Source: Mayamaea pseudoterrestris
Lineage: Eukaryota > Bacillariophyta > Bacillariophyceae > Sellaphorales > Sellaphoraceae
Length of the DNA: 64,000 nucleotides
Direction of reading: 5' to 3'
NCBI GenBank assembly: GCA_027923505.1
Contig: BROI01000002.1
Location: 2,356,001-2,420,000 of the forward strand
Part shown: positions 11,463 to 23,100 of the stretch, piece by piece
Numbering within the stretch: the stretch's first letter is position 1
Layout: every line of letters starts with the position of its first letter
Position numbers and translations under genes: made by a program
Notes under the pieces: model-generated
Told to the model about the DNA's origin: nothing
What the model saw: the letters and a program-made list of their open reading frames with translations, nothing else
The model's database searches: none

Positions 11463-14400
11463 CTACTTTCCGCAGATGGAAGCCGTTGCAAATGAAAATA
11501 ACGCGTGCAGTGATTCCGAAAGGCTTGGGCACGCTATAGAGTCAACCTCAAGTTCCGACGAATGAAATAGCTCCTCAGTGCTCAACCCGCCTAACCTCTG
11601 TCGTTCTTTCTCTTGGAGCATCTTCTTTCCCGTCGTCTCTTGCAGTCGAGTGTGCTGCAACAATTTAATTTTGGTAGCAAATGACATGAATCCGTCATAA
11701 AGTTCTCGAGCACACGCCAACTCACCCTCACGAAATAAGTAGAAAATGCTCTCTTCAATTATATCTCTTGACTTCTCATCGACGCATGTAGAATGTAAAG
11801 TGTTCACCAGGCCTTTCAATTCTTGTTCACTGCCTGGCTGTACTCTCGCTGACCTGCCGCGCGTCTTCTTCTTCCCACGGTCTCTCTTTTTCCCACTCTG
11901 GTCATTGTATTTGCTTTTATGACGAGTAGCTTCCTCGCTTCCAGTTAAACTGAAAGAGGTTGTCGAATTGATAGATATAATGCTGGACAGAGACCCGATG
12001 CTTTCGCCACTAGCAACGCTTGTCATACTTAGATTGGATGCGTTGGAGGCAGTCGAAAAGAGAGAATTTGTGTCATCGGCATCAGCCTCGGCTGTGGCGT
12101 CTCCCTCGCCCAGTGCAGACTCTTTCCGCAGTTTCAGTACCTGTGTATATCGTACAAGAGTCTCGCCAAAAATTTCACCTTGATCCTCGAGATCGGCAAC
12201 TGTCGTTTTCGCAAAACTTACAGCCGCGTCAACGCACCGTCGAGTCAAATCAGCTCGGCCTCCAAGCGCGGCTAATCGCCCCGCCTCGCTCCACATCTCG
12301 CCTTGTATCAAAATATCGACGGCAAGCATTGTGTCCTGCCCGTACTGCAATGCGATTGTGGCCGCATCGGCCAACAATTCTCGCCTCCGCTCGTTACCAG
12401 CAGACGCAGATGCGAATTCATCCGCTATCTCATGGGCCATTATCTGCAAACGTGAAACATCGGTCTCCTTTAACATAGCATTTTGTCTCGAGATTATCTG
12501 AAAAAAGCTTTTCCAGTCCCTGCATAGCCTGGCCGTTGTTTTACAGCGATCATAATCACACGGATCTGTGTTCATGAAGATGGCGAGGGCAGCTGTAAAT
12601 TTCTTCTGTTGAACAAGGTAATCGCCAAGCGAAACCAAAATTTCTGATTTATATTTTTTATCTTTGAAAAGTTCCAACGCGACACCATACATGTGGTGCT
12701 CCTTTATAAGCGTCATACATTGCGGAAAATCGTTTCCGACGGAGGGCGAATCAGCCACGTCGTCGACATGAGCCCTATCAAGGCATTCTCCCTCTGCAGC
12801 AGAAATAGAGAGACTTTTTAAGGCCTGTTCATACCGTTGCAGGCGAAAGTCGACCTCAAATTTGGCATAGTGCTTTGGCAACTCGTTGTAGCGCTTGAGG
12901 AGCGGTAGATACTCTTTCGGGTCCATTTGTGAGTTTCGAGCAATAGCTCGAGCCATATCAAAGTTGTACATACCCAAAGCGGTCTTGAAGAGGATCTCAT
13001 AGTCTGCAAGAAACGCGAGATACTGGATCGCCGACTGTGCAGCCTCCCCGAACAATGGAGGCGTGTTCGACGATGGGTGGCTAATCGACGTAACGCGTTC
13101 ACAAATAAGATTAAGTGCGTCGCTGAGCTTTGGCGGATCTTCCTTTGCAAACGTCGAGAGTATTGGCAAGAGATAATAACCCTTGTGAATAGACTTTCCA
13201 CTCAGTGTTTGACCGCTCAGCTCCGCGTCGATCATAAGTGAACGCAAACGTCGACAGCAACTAGTAACTTTTCCACGGAAGTCAAATGAATCGGTGTATC
13301 CTTCGTCAGGACCACGAAGCCAGTCAGGAATCAGAAATTGACCGCGCGTTGAATCGTAATTGCCGAGAGTCGAGATAAAAAGGTTTAAGTGGTCAACATT
13401 CTCCACTTGTGATAATAACTCTACAGCGCCTTCGCCCTCAAGAAAACGGGAAGGGTCCAAGTCGACAATCAGATTCAAATCGACCTTATGTGTTCGCATC
13501 ATCATGAACGCATTAAATAACTCTTTTTGTTTGATGCAGAATATTACAAACCTCAAAATAAGTGCTCTCGGGTATAGCCCTTCCAGATTGCCTCTTGGCA
13601 TCTGCACGACAGCTAGCGGGCGGTCGGGCACAATTGCGACAATGCGTGCGTCACGCTCGACATTTCGGGGCTCAAACCCAATAAGGCAGGTGTTGTCGTA
13701 GGAACCGAGGAGCGGGTCAAAGTTGCTAAGCTCTTCAAAAGCAAGAAAGCGAAGTTGGCATTGTGATCCAGACGACGCATAGCAAAGAAATCTTTGGTGT
13801 GTCGAAAGGCAAAATGATGACACTGCCTCCGCAAGCAAGATGTCATTACAGTAAAGGCGAGACTTTGATGACATGCCCACGACGAGCGTCTTGCTTTCGC
13901 TATGACACCTGTCATCATATCTGGAGCTATCGCGAAGACAAGATATCCACAAACATGGCTCGAGCAGAGGGTCTGCCAACGAATGTTCCAAGCACCATGC
14001 ACTCTCATTTGGTAGTCGTGAATAATTAAGTAAAGATCCATTTTCGAGCTCGATAAGTGCACTGTCCATTGTATCTAACCACGGAGCAATTGCTATGATT
14101 CGTCCATCTGTTTTTGTCGTTGTCTTTACCACTGATTTGCCCGCATCGTCACCCGAAACAGTAATTATAACGTTGACTATATATTCGTCCGTTTCGACAG
14201 TACCATGTGGAACAATTGCAGCAACAAAGGTTATTGTTGCTGCATTTTCTTCCACAACGCAACAGTGTCTTGCAAACTGAAGCGCTTCGTTAGGTTGCGT
14301 CACTACTCGCAGCACTGGCGGAGCAAACACATTCCGTTGCTTTCCAACGCGGCCAGCCTCCAGCACAGCCAAACTTCCATTGTTAAGTAGTACAAGACCC

Positions 14401-15671
14401 AGATAACTAAATTTCTCGTCACGAGATGGAATAAATTGTGCAATGGACTGTTCAAAAAGGTGTGCTGACACAAACATAGGAGGCGGCACAAGAGCCTTAC
14501 CGAGCGGCGTTATATTCAGTGCCTGACCATCAATTACGTAGGCCGAACAATCCGATGATGAATAATGAATAGTAGCTGCATCCCATCTGACATCGTATTC
14601 GACGAACGAATGATCTGGCTTAAAACTTACTGCTATGGTATATGGTTGATAAGGGTGAAACGCGGCTCGAACGACCTTTCTATCAGAAAACATCAAGTCC
14701 TTTTTCAGGTACCAATGATAGTTTGACCTGTGCCAGAGCTGCACCTTGTCGCAGTGCGCGCACCGGAGTACCACGGCAAGTAGATCCGAGTGCGAGTTCC
14801 AGTTCAGCTGTAAAACGACTGCATTTGTTGGATTCTCTCGCAAAGAAAATTCCCGATGCCTTAGCCCATTGGGTTCGAAGAATGCGACTTGCTGCGTTTT
14901 TGTGCCTTTTCGCTGTATCGATGCAAGTAATAGTGAGCAGCCAATACCTGCCCATGCCAATGGCGATTGTAAATTGGGCGCAAGCTTTCCACTTCCGTCC
15001 TCGATCCGTCCAATGGCGTAATACTGTAGCGTGTCGCGCTGATACATTCGGACTTTGCGTTGCTTATCGCATGCGTCGACATAGCTGACGGCCACCAAGG
15101 TCGAATCAGGCCTCCAAGCAATGGAAACACCACAGTCCACTTGCCTTTGTTCCGCGTCATTGCTCTGATGACACTGATGCAAGTGATCTTCGACTGGCAT
15201 TTCTTCTAGCACTTCAAACTGAGCATTCATGCTGATCAAGACTGACTTGAGCGATTGGGTTGCTGTGGCATTCTGTGCTTCAGTCATAGTCAAAAGCAGC
15301 AAAATTTCCGCGTCAGGACTCCATGCACCCGCGTGTATTCCATTCTCAAACTCTCCAACCAGTTCCGCCTTTCCGGTGCTCGGGTCCAGCGTCACTACAG
15401 CGCCATTCATATGATTCAACACGACCAACATGCCGTTGGCGTCAATTGCCGTCAAGTCGAACCACGAGTTTTTCAAATCTGGCTCAGAGCAGACATTATT
15501 GGCGTTAGTCGACCATTCTAGGCTGTCATCAATTCGCATCTTAGCCACAATGCCGTCGCTGGTGAGGATGACGCGACTGTCGTCGTCTGAGAAACAGACA
15601 TCGACAATCGCTCCACTGGCGTCGATGGGAGCGTGTCTCCATCTTTCTCCCTGCAAACTAAGGTTTTTCAT
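11463..15671 (-). CDS. ELP1: Elongator complex protein 1 (IKAP/ELP1), 1,402 aa, single exon
   Basis: Scaffold subunit of Elongator, which adds carboxymethyl groups to wobble uridines of tRNA. The first half is a long WD-type beta-propeller region with repeated blocks such as SIAWRPDSTLVAVSY, RKVRMYQRD and QLNWNSHSDLLAVVL, the usual ELP1 pattern. The second half is helical and TPR-like (residues roughly 730-1150). A strongly basic stretch GKKRDRGKKKTRGR near residue 1260 matches the tRNA-binding basic region of ELP1, followed by a C-terminal helical part with SIFYLFREGELACARELYD. Length agrees with the 1,330-1,350 aa of human and yeast proteins. The open frame extends nine bases further, but the first ATG is at 15671. 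No intron is needed. It is head to head with MDP1. Confidence 0.93.
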   Translation of the reverse strand: MKNLSLQGERWRHAPIDASGAIVDVCFSDDDSRVILTSDGIVAKMRIDDSLEWSTNANNVCSEPDLKNSWFDLTAIDANGMLVVLNHMNGAVVTLDPSTGKAELVGEFENGIHAGAWSPDAEILLLLTMTEAQNATATQSLKSVLISMNAQFEVLEEMPVEDHLHQCHQSNDAEQRQVDCGVSIAWRPDSTLVAVSYVDACDKQRKVRMYQRDTLQYYAIGRIEDGSGKLAPNLQSPLAWAGIGCSLLLASIQRKGTKTQQVAFFEPNGLRHREFSLRENPTNAVVLQLNWNSHSDLLAVVLRCAHCDKVQLWHRSNYHWYLKKDLMFSDRKVVRAAFHPYQPYTIAVSFKPDHSFVEYDVRWDAATIHYSSSDCSAYVIDGQALNITPLGKALVPPPMFVSAHLFEQSIAQFIPSRDEKFSYLGLVLLNNGSLAVLEAGRVGKQRNVFAPPVLRVVTQPNEALQFARHCCVVEENAATITFVAAIVPHGTVETDEYIVNVIITVSGDDAGKSVVKTTTKTDGRIIAIAPWLDTMDSALIELENGSLLNYSRLPNESAWCLEHSLADPLLEPCLWISCLRDSSRYDDRCHSESKTLVVGMSSKSRLYCNDILLAEAVSSFCLSTHQRFLCYASSGSQCQLRFLAFEELSNFDPLLGSYDNTCLIGFEPRNVERDARIVAIVPDRPLAVVQMPRGNLEGLYPRALILRFVIFCIKQKELFNAFMMMRTHKVDLNLIVDLDPSRFLEGEGAVELLSQVENVDHLNLFISTLGNYDSTRGQFLIPDWLRGPDEGYTDSFDFRGKVTSCCRRLRSLMIDAELSGQTLSGKSIHKGYYLLPILSTFAKEDPPKLSDALNLICERVTSISHPSSNTPPLFGEAAQSAIQYLAFLADYEILFKTALGMYNFDMARAIARNSQMDPKEYLPLLKRYNELPKHYAKFEVDFRLQRYEQALKSLSISAAEGECLDRAHVDDVADSPSVGNDFPQCMTLIKEHHMYGVALELFKDKKYKSEILVSLGDYLVQQKKFTAALAIFMNTDPCDYDRCKTTARLCRDWKSFFQIISRQNAMLKETDVSRLQIMAHEIADEFASASAGNERRRELLADAATIALQYGQDTMLAVDILIQGEMWSEAGRLAALGGRADLTRRCVDAAVSFAKTTVADLEDQGEIFGETLVRYTQVLKLRKESALGEGDATAEADADDTNSLFSTASNASNLSMTSVASGESIGSLSSIISINSTTSFSLTGSEEATRHKSKYNDQSGKKRDRGKKKTRGRSARVQPGSEQELKGLVNTLHSTCVDEKSRDIIEESIFYLFREGELACARELYDGFMSFATKIKLLQHTRLQETTGKKMLQEKERQRLGGLSTEELFHSSELEVDSIACPSLSESLHALFSFATASICGK

Positions 15672-16075
15672 GTCGTCCAATACAATGAGTTTTGTAAATC
15701 ACACCTCTAAATTGTGCTGAGCGGGATTAACGCAGGATCTTGGACGTCCAAATCCAAAGAAAAATGATGTCGGCCCCATGCAACGAATGGACCATGGCAT
15801 GTGTCTCACCAGGACCGGATCTTTCTGAAAGATCGCAGTCGATTTAATACCCGTACGACATCAGCCATTCACCTGCCATTCTGCGACCCTCGTCGATATT
15901 GAGCAGCACTCCTTCGTTGACATTCTCTCCTAAGATAGCTGCGATGCTACCACGGCTTTCATTTATAGTTTCTCTCAGTCTCTTTTGCAATAAACAGTGC
16001 TCACGAGTATTTTCCTTCGCTTTCACCATCAACAACGCTAGCACTTGTTCTTCTCAGTCAACCACGACAAGCACC
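15672..16075. promoter_or_regulatory. Shared upstream region of ELP1 and MDP1
   Basis: About 400 bp between two divergent start codons, so it should hold both promoters. A minus-strand open frame of 61 codons starts with ATG at 16029 and ends at 15844 (contains RLRETINESRGSIAAILG). It overlaps, antisense, an upstream extension of the MDP1 frame (from 15899). I cannot tell whether either is translated. Confidence 0.45.
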
Positions 16076-16864
16076 ATGAGCATGTATCCAGAATTATGCG
16101 TCTTTGACCTTGATGCGTGCTTTTGGGATCAGGAGATGTACGAGATGAGCGAAATGCCATCGACAAAAGTCATGGGAGACTTGAATGGACGAGGCAAAGG
16201 AGTGCTTAGTGTCATGTCTGGTAGACATCAAATAAGCATGCACATGGGCAGCCTGCTCGCTCTGCAGAACCATGCCGATGGCATGTATGGAGGCATGAGA
16301 GTGGCGTTCGCGTCTTCGGCTGATACACCGTTTGCGGTAAAGGTCGGCCGCGCTTCGCTCAAAATGTTGGTAAGTGTCAGCTGGATCGCGACAATGAAAC
16401 GCTATTGACATAGGCCATCGGCATCATTGACCCATTTGAATGACAGGAAGTTCTCCCAGGACTGACCGTCTGGGATCTGGTATGTGGACGTGATTGGGAA
16501 GGCCGGGACGTGAATCAAATTGGTCGTCAACCGCCACTATCGTCCAACAAGGCCAAGACGCACTTTCCGTTTCTAAAAGAGGCGACTAGAATTCGCTATG
16601 ATCGCATGGTACGTCACAGTCATTTTGTGGCGATTGTCTGTTATGATTGATAACTTCTCAATTGTATTTCTTCAGCTCTTTTTTGATGATTGCAATTGGG
16701 GAGACCACTGTGGAATGGTGCAAGCCGCATGTCGAGAACCTGACACTGACACCGGGCCTGCTGTCGTTCGGACTCCGACTGGACTTTCAGTTGCCAAGTG
16801 GGGGGAAGGTTTGGCAACGTATGCAAAGCAGGCCAAGCAGTTAGCCATGATCAAACACATGTAG
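16076..16864 (+). CDS. MDP1: Magnesium-dependent phosphatase 1 (HAD superfamily), 214 aa, 3 exons
   Basis: Small HAD-family phosphatase. In mammals it acts on protein phosphotyrosine and sugar-linked substrates; the substrate here is unknown. Exons 16076-16369, 16447-16608 and 16676-16864 join at codon borders over GTAAGT and GTACGT donors. HAD motif I is FDLDACFW near the N-terminus (family usually DLDYTLWP), so both catalytic Asp are kept while the following Thr is Cys. Motif II Ser lies in VAFASSAD, the conserved Lys in NKAKTHF, and motif IV is LFFDDCNWGD with its two Asp. The start agrees with family proteins that begin just before motif I, but the frame is open to 15899 and could add a targeting leader. 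Confidence 0.88.
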
Positions 16865-17123
16865 CAGTTAAGTTTGGTTTCCTCGTGCAATACAAACATG
16901 CCAATACACTCTACGACCAGCTCGAGCAGCTTCCTCGCCCGAGAAGAAGGAGTAGTACTTGTACGATGACGTAACAACTAATATTGTCACAGAAGTAACG
17001 ATGCGACACGTATGGTAGATGCGTCTTTCGGACGAGCGAACAATCCGGCATCCTCATGTTCTTGAAACCGTGTGACGTAAAGTCTCCTCAAGCTTCGTAG
17101 ATTTCTATGAAATTCTTCTCAAC
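16865..17123 (+). promoter_or_regulatory. Upstream region of VPS13 with two TGACGTAA sites
   Basis: TGACGTAA occurs at 16967-16974 and again at 17073-17080, about 50 bp before the VPS13 start codon. TGACGT is the core of cAMP/bZIP response elements, including the CO2/cAMP elements described in the diatom Phaeodactylum. Binding here is inference. Confidence 0.4.
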
Positions 17124-20100
17124 ATGGCAAAGAAGGCTCTGTTCGATGTCTTGGAGCGGACCATTGGAAAATACGTTGTAAATCTCGATGCAGAGTCGCT
17201 AAACGTTGCAGTGTGGAGCGGCAAGATTGAATTGCACTCGCTCGAGCTAAACATACAAGCCGTCAATGAGGAAATTAGTCGACGCGCTATTGAGGCTCCA
17301 AATTTAGCTTTACCTCTCCGTGTCACATCTGGACATTTTACTTCGTTTCAAGTTGACGTTCCATGGGCAAACTTGACAAGCAAACCTGTGGTTTTAAGGG
17401 CGCAAGGATTGAGTGTGTCGCTAGAACCGTTTAATCACCTTGCTACCACTGATATACTTGACCAACACGAAGACGAAACTACCAAGATGACTCAGATACA
17501 GTCCCAGCGAGACAAGTCATTACAAGTCGCCGAAATCTATCGACAGCAGGCAGTGGCCTTGCAGAAACTGGCAGAACAGGACCTGGAGGGCGATGGGAAC
17601 AAGAAATCCACCTTTGGAGCTCGGCTCGTTCGTCGCCTTTTGGAAAATGTCCAAATTGAAGTGAAGGATGTTCATCTGTCAATCAATGGGGCTGGATGCT
17701 CGGCTGGTGTCATACTTGACTTCTTCCAGTTGGTGACGACGGACATGCTTGGCCATCGCACATTCGTGGACCGCACGGCCGGACGAAACAAAAACACCTC
17801 GTTTCTGCACAAGGCTTTGGAAATTCGTGGACTGGGAATATACATGGACGAGGATGTCGTTAGTGGTTGCGCCATGCCGTCGATTATTGAGGAAGAGGGC
17901 GCTTCTCGGCACTCGTATATTCTTGCGCCGCTTTCGTTTGAAACGAAGCTACGACAGGCTGACGCGACGGTTTGTCGTGATTACCCAAAGTACTATTTGG
18001 AAAGTGAAGTGCATGGACTTTCAATCGTCTTATCAAAATTGCAATTAGAGCTTCTTCGGAAAACCAAAAACCTACTTCAACAGCCAGTTGGACAGCTGAG
18101 CCCGATGTTCCCAGAATACCGCCCACTCTTACGACCATTACAAGGTGTATCGGCGCGCGATTGGTGGCGTTATGCATATCGTTCTATTGGTCGTCTTAAT
18201 GGGAAGCGCGCTTGGATGCATTTTTACCAAGTGTTTAAGCTCCGCAAACGTTATATAGATTTGTATAAGCGCAAAATGTTTACAGTCACTTGTCCTTGGT
18301 TGACGCCGCTAACTCCGCAAGAAGTTGACGAGATGCAACAAATTGAACATGATCGAACAATTTCTGTGGATGGCATTATGACGTGGAGAACCATTGCCAC
18401 GGGTCAACTTGACAAAGAACGCACCAGATACCAATCAGTCACGGGCGCATCTACAACTTCCAGGGGTAGTGTGTTCAAGTCTCTGTTCGGTCCGCCGTCG
18501 GCGCCCGTTTCACTTGGAACTGAAAAATTAGATACACCGCCCATTACACTTTCTACTGATGAGTTACAGCAGTTGGAAACTATATCAATGGAAAGGGTGG
18601 CAGACAATGAACTGTCGTTGGACTCGCGTCTTTGCGACATCAAGTTCGTTCTTGGCTCGCTTGACCTTCAGTTAACTACATATGATAAACGTCCTTTGAC
18701 GGGCTTGATCATGGGAACGGTTACTGCATCCTTTTGTGCCAATGTTGATGGGTCCTACGTAATGGAATGCTCCATGACGAGGTTAGTGATAATAGACAGA
18801 GTGACTCCGCAAAGCATTTTTCCAAATATCCTTCAAAACCAGAGAACATCGGGCGGGATTGACGATGAAAAAAATTATGCCTTTCGTGCTCATGTATCGA
18901 GATTAAAGGCAGGTGATCAAGTCGTTAAGCTCTGGCTGGGCAAATTTGAAGCTGTGGCATCGCCCAAACTGATCGTCGAAGTTAAGCACTTCCTTGCCGA
19001 GGATGGCGCAGCCGCGAGACTTAGTGGCATTGCTCAGAATCCTGTGCTCGCACAGTCGATGTCAGGTTCCGTCGATATCTTTTATGATGCCAGCGAGGGT
19101 GAAGACATGCCATCGCCGCCAAGTGCGTTTGACAAACAAACTGGTTCGGTCGCATCGGCCATCTTTGACCCATCGCAAACATTAATAGCTGCCTGGAAGT
19201 CTAAAACAGATAGAAAAGCTGCGTGGATGGTCGACCTCGATATTCAAGCGCCAATTGTCGTTGTGCCCGAGAGTTGCACGGATTTGCAAGCGGGTATTCT
19301 GCTGTTTAACCTTGGTCGATTTCAGATTAGCTATGGAAAAGGTGGCAAAGAAATTGCTGGGACTAGAAAAGTTTATCAGTGGTTTCTTGACAATCCGCGC
19401 ATCCCTTTGGTGGCGGATGTCGTTTTGGAACACGGGGCGTTGTGTGTCGACAATCTGACTTTTGCAATTGGTCAAGCACACCAGCTGCAGTCTCTACTGG
19501 CAGCCGACGGCCCTAACGCTGACTCCATTTCTGCTTCGGCGATATATGAACCCATGAGTCTTGAGACTGCATTTGCGGTGGAATCCAGTGGGTGCGACTT
19601 GACTCCGCGCTTTTGTCTGTACGGCGTCATCCCAGCGATTGGTGTAAATATTTCTCCTGTCCTTTTGCATGCCGTAATATCAGTATTGAAGGCCTGGAAA
19701 AATATAGGAAGTTTTGGGGAAGGTACTGCTCTTATCGAACCCCCGCCTGTCTTGGATCGACTGATGGACGATTTGAGATACACTGTTCCAAAAAACTACG
19801 AAGATACAACAGAGATACGAGATGTGTTTACATCCTTTTACGTTGATGTGAACCTCCAGAGACTGTCCGTCAGTTTAAAAGCCGATAATGGGGGAGATGG
19901 TATCGAAGCCCACCTAATTTCAGTTTCAGCATCGCTAGCTAGTAAATCCGACACAAGTTCACTGTCCAGGCTGACTATGGGCTGGTTCTGGATTGTTGAT
20001 CGACTTGATTACGATTTTCAGCGGTGTCAGCGGCTCCTGGTCCACTCGCAGCTTCCACTGGATGCAGATGGCTTGGCTGGTCGACACCACCAGATTTTAA

Positions 20101-23100
20101 ACGACCTTGAGGAAATGGGTGTGTTTGACGATGACTTCGTAGGATCTACTGAACTGGCCGATATAAGTGTAAGGAGCGGAGGGGCTGGAAGGACGCCAGA
20201 ACCTTTTCGCGCTATGAACAATAGCCACCTGTGCAAGGCGACCGTCACAGCAATGGACGGCCACTTCGCTACATTGAATATTAACTGGAATCCCTTAGCG
20301 GTCAAACAAGTCGTCATGGCAATGGAAAGCATTCTTTTTGTCGCAGGAGAAATTGAGGGGGCTGTTATTTTGTCCAGGCCTTCTGAATTACAGCATAAGG
20401 AAAGAATAAAGACTCCAGTTAGTAGCTGCGAAAAGGACAACTGTTTCCTGCTTGTCAAGGTCTTAATTGAGCGCTTTGCCGTCACCTTGAGATCAGCGAA
20501 GGACGATCTTCCCATTTATATGGTTACGATGTCGACAACTGACTGCTCGTACACATACTGCGAGGGCAGTACAAATGTTTCCTTTAAGGTTGACAATTTT
20601 ACAGTGTCCACACCGGAGTTGGGCAGGACGCTTCCTAAGTACCGCACTATTTTGGGCCTTATGCCGGGCGAGATGGGAAGTCTGCTGTCACTGCAATACT
20701 TTGACGGACCCCGAGCGATGCAGTCGGCACCATTGGCATACCAAACGATATGTGAGGCCTATGCTTCTATCACTCTGTCCCCTGTGCGACTTGTCTACAT
20801 ACACGCACAAGTTATGTCGCTAGCGGAATATATGACAGAGGGGATTCTCGGAGTGGTGTCTGCTAGAGTTGCCATGTCGGCAGCGCAAGCTGCCACAGAA
20901 ATTTCTGCGTCGAAGCGTGCTAACAAAAGGTTTCTTGTCAACGCTACTGGATTAAATGTCTGGGTACCCCGATCGGCTCATTCTGGTGAGCACATCACAG
21001 TCAAGACCGGCAATGCACTGGTCGACTACGTTTCGTCGCCGACTCCCAGCGGAGGGCACACAACTGTCGCTTTAAAGGGTGTCCGCATGGCCGACTCTAC
21101 TCGTCACCAAATGCTAGAAAGTGACGTCAACATAAACATCGAGGCCGATATTCCGCCTGTTGGAGTTGGCTCGGTAGAAGATCAGGCGATGCGAGTGACA
21201 TTGTCGATGTCAGCAGCTGATTTCGTGCTGTCGAAGAATCAGTACCAACAAATAATGCAAACGTTGGTGTCGAATATTGGTGAAGTTGACCTCTTTCTCC
21301 GAGATGCTGATGATGAAGACTTAAATGCTGAAGTAAAGGCTAATAAGTCGGCTGTAAAACCAATGACCCATGCTGGCACTCCAATTATTGATATCCCACG
21401 ACGGATATACTTTAACCTAGAAATCAGCGCATTGACAGTTCTTTTCATCCGCGTCGACGAAGATGATCCGCTAGTCCGAATGTCGGCCGTGCAAGCTATC
21501 ATTACTCTTGCAATTCTCGGTGACCTTGAATTGGTGAAGGCTGAAGCGACTCTGAAGGATCTTGCATGCACGGACGAGCGGTTGGAAGCGATTGGACGAC
21601 AACAACGCTCTCTGATTTATCAAAGATCCTCGGCAGATACACATGACATATTTTTTGTGAGCTACGAATCAACTGCGAATCTTTGCAAAAACCTCAAGCT
21701 GGCGCTTGGCTCGCCTCGTCTAGTCTTTGTCCCCGATGCTGTGTCAGAAGTCCTTCTATTTTTTACTAATGAACAATCCCGATCGTCTGCCGAGACATTA
21801 CTGACATCATCCGACACGAGATATATTGACGAAACTGAAGACTCAGTCGTTATTGACGCGATAAATGAAACTGATGAATTTGAAACTTCCCTAACCCCCA
21901 CTGTTTTACAAATTTCGACGGTGTCTAATTTTGAGGTCAAGACGGAACGATGCAGCCTGTTGCTCGTTGACTTGGGCAGTACCGATCTTCTCCCAAATTC
22001 CAGGATGTCAATTTCAGTTACGTCGCTCGCTGAGACAATTGTATTTGAAGGAGCTTTTGACATAAATTTTTCATCAAAGAGCGCTAATCAATCGAAAAGA
22101 AACGAATCGGTCAATTGTCAATTTCATGCTAACGGCGTTGAAGCCTACGTTGCTTATGGAAGCGAACTTCTAAATCCAATTCAGATACTTGAGCCTGCAG
22201 AGGTATCACTGTACATAGACTCCGGTGCAAATAACGATGGCAAGTCAGCTATGAGCGTCAGAGTAGCGACCGCCGCATCTCTGGATGTCACCATATCCAT
22301 GCGTAATGTAGCCCTGTTTCATGCTATCCTCGCGAGTATCGATGAATGCTTCCAGGAAGGGATGCGCATTGGGGACTCGCAGCAAAAAAATGAAGGCATT
22401 GTAAATGCTGATCAGACAGCTCAAATCGAAAGCCTCGCTAAAGCTTTTTCGAGTGAGCCCGACAGCTCAGTAGTGCTTGATCCGCAGTCGCGATCGGATT
22501 TACAAGTCGCAAATATTGTGCCACGAAGCAATAAGGCAACATCTCGTCGAGCGATGTCTATGTCTGTAAAATTGACGATATCAGAGGCTTCATTAACCTG
22601 TATCAACGATTTACAAGGCATCGACGAAGCGATTATGAGGGTCACTGTACGAAACTTGACTGGAGCGGCGCAGGTGAAAGAAGAGCAGCTAATCCCCGGG
22701 ACGAAGCTGCCGTACACTGCTTTCCAGTTCACATTACAGACTTCAATTCTCGCTGATTACTTTGACAGCGGGGCAAATCAGTGGAGTGTCCTTCTCAGCA
22801 CGCCCTGTGAAGTTGCATGCAGAGCATCTCGCGGCATAAGCCATCGGTTCACCACCAAGCGCCCAAGCACAACCGTGGACCTCGAGAGTTTCCCATTGCA
22901 TCTGACATGCTCTGAACATTTTTTACTTGCTCTCGCATCTGCCAATTACATGTGGAAAGTTTACTCTCAAGCCATAGAGTATGCAGTGATGTCACAAGCC
23001 ACCGACGCGAGTGATCTAAAATTGCGGCGAAGCGTGGCAACCAGCGCCGCTCGTACGCTTATAAAGTCACTGCCCTATGCAATCGAGAATCACACCGGAG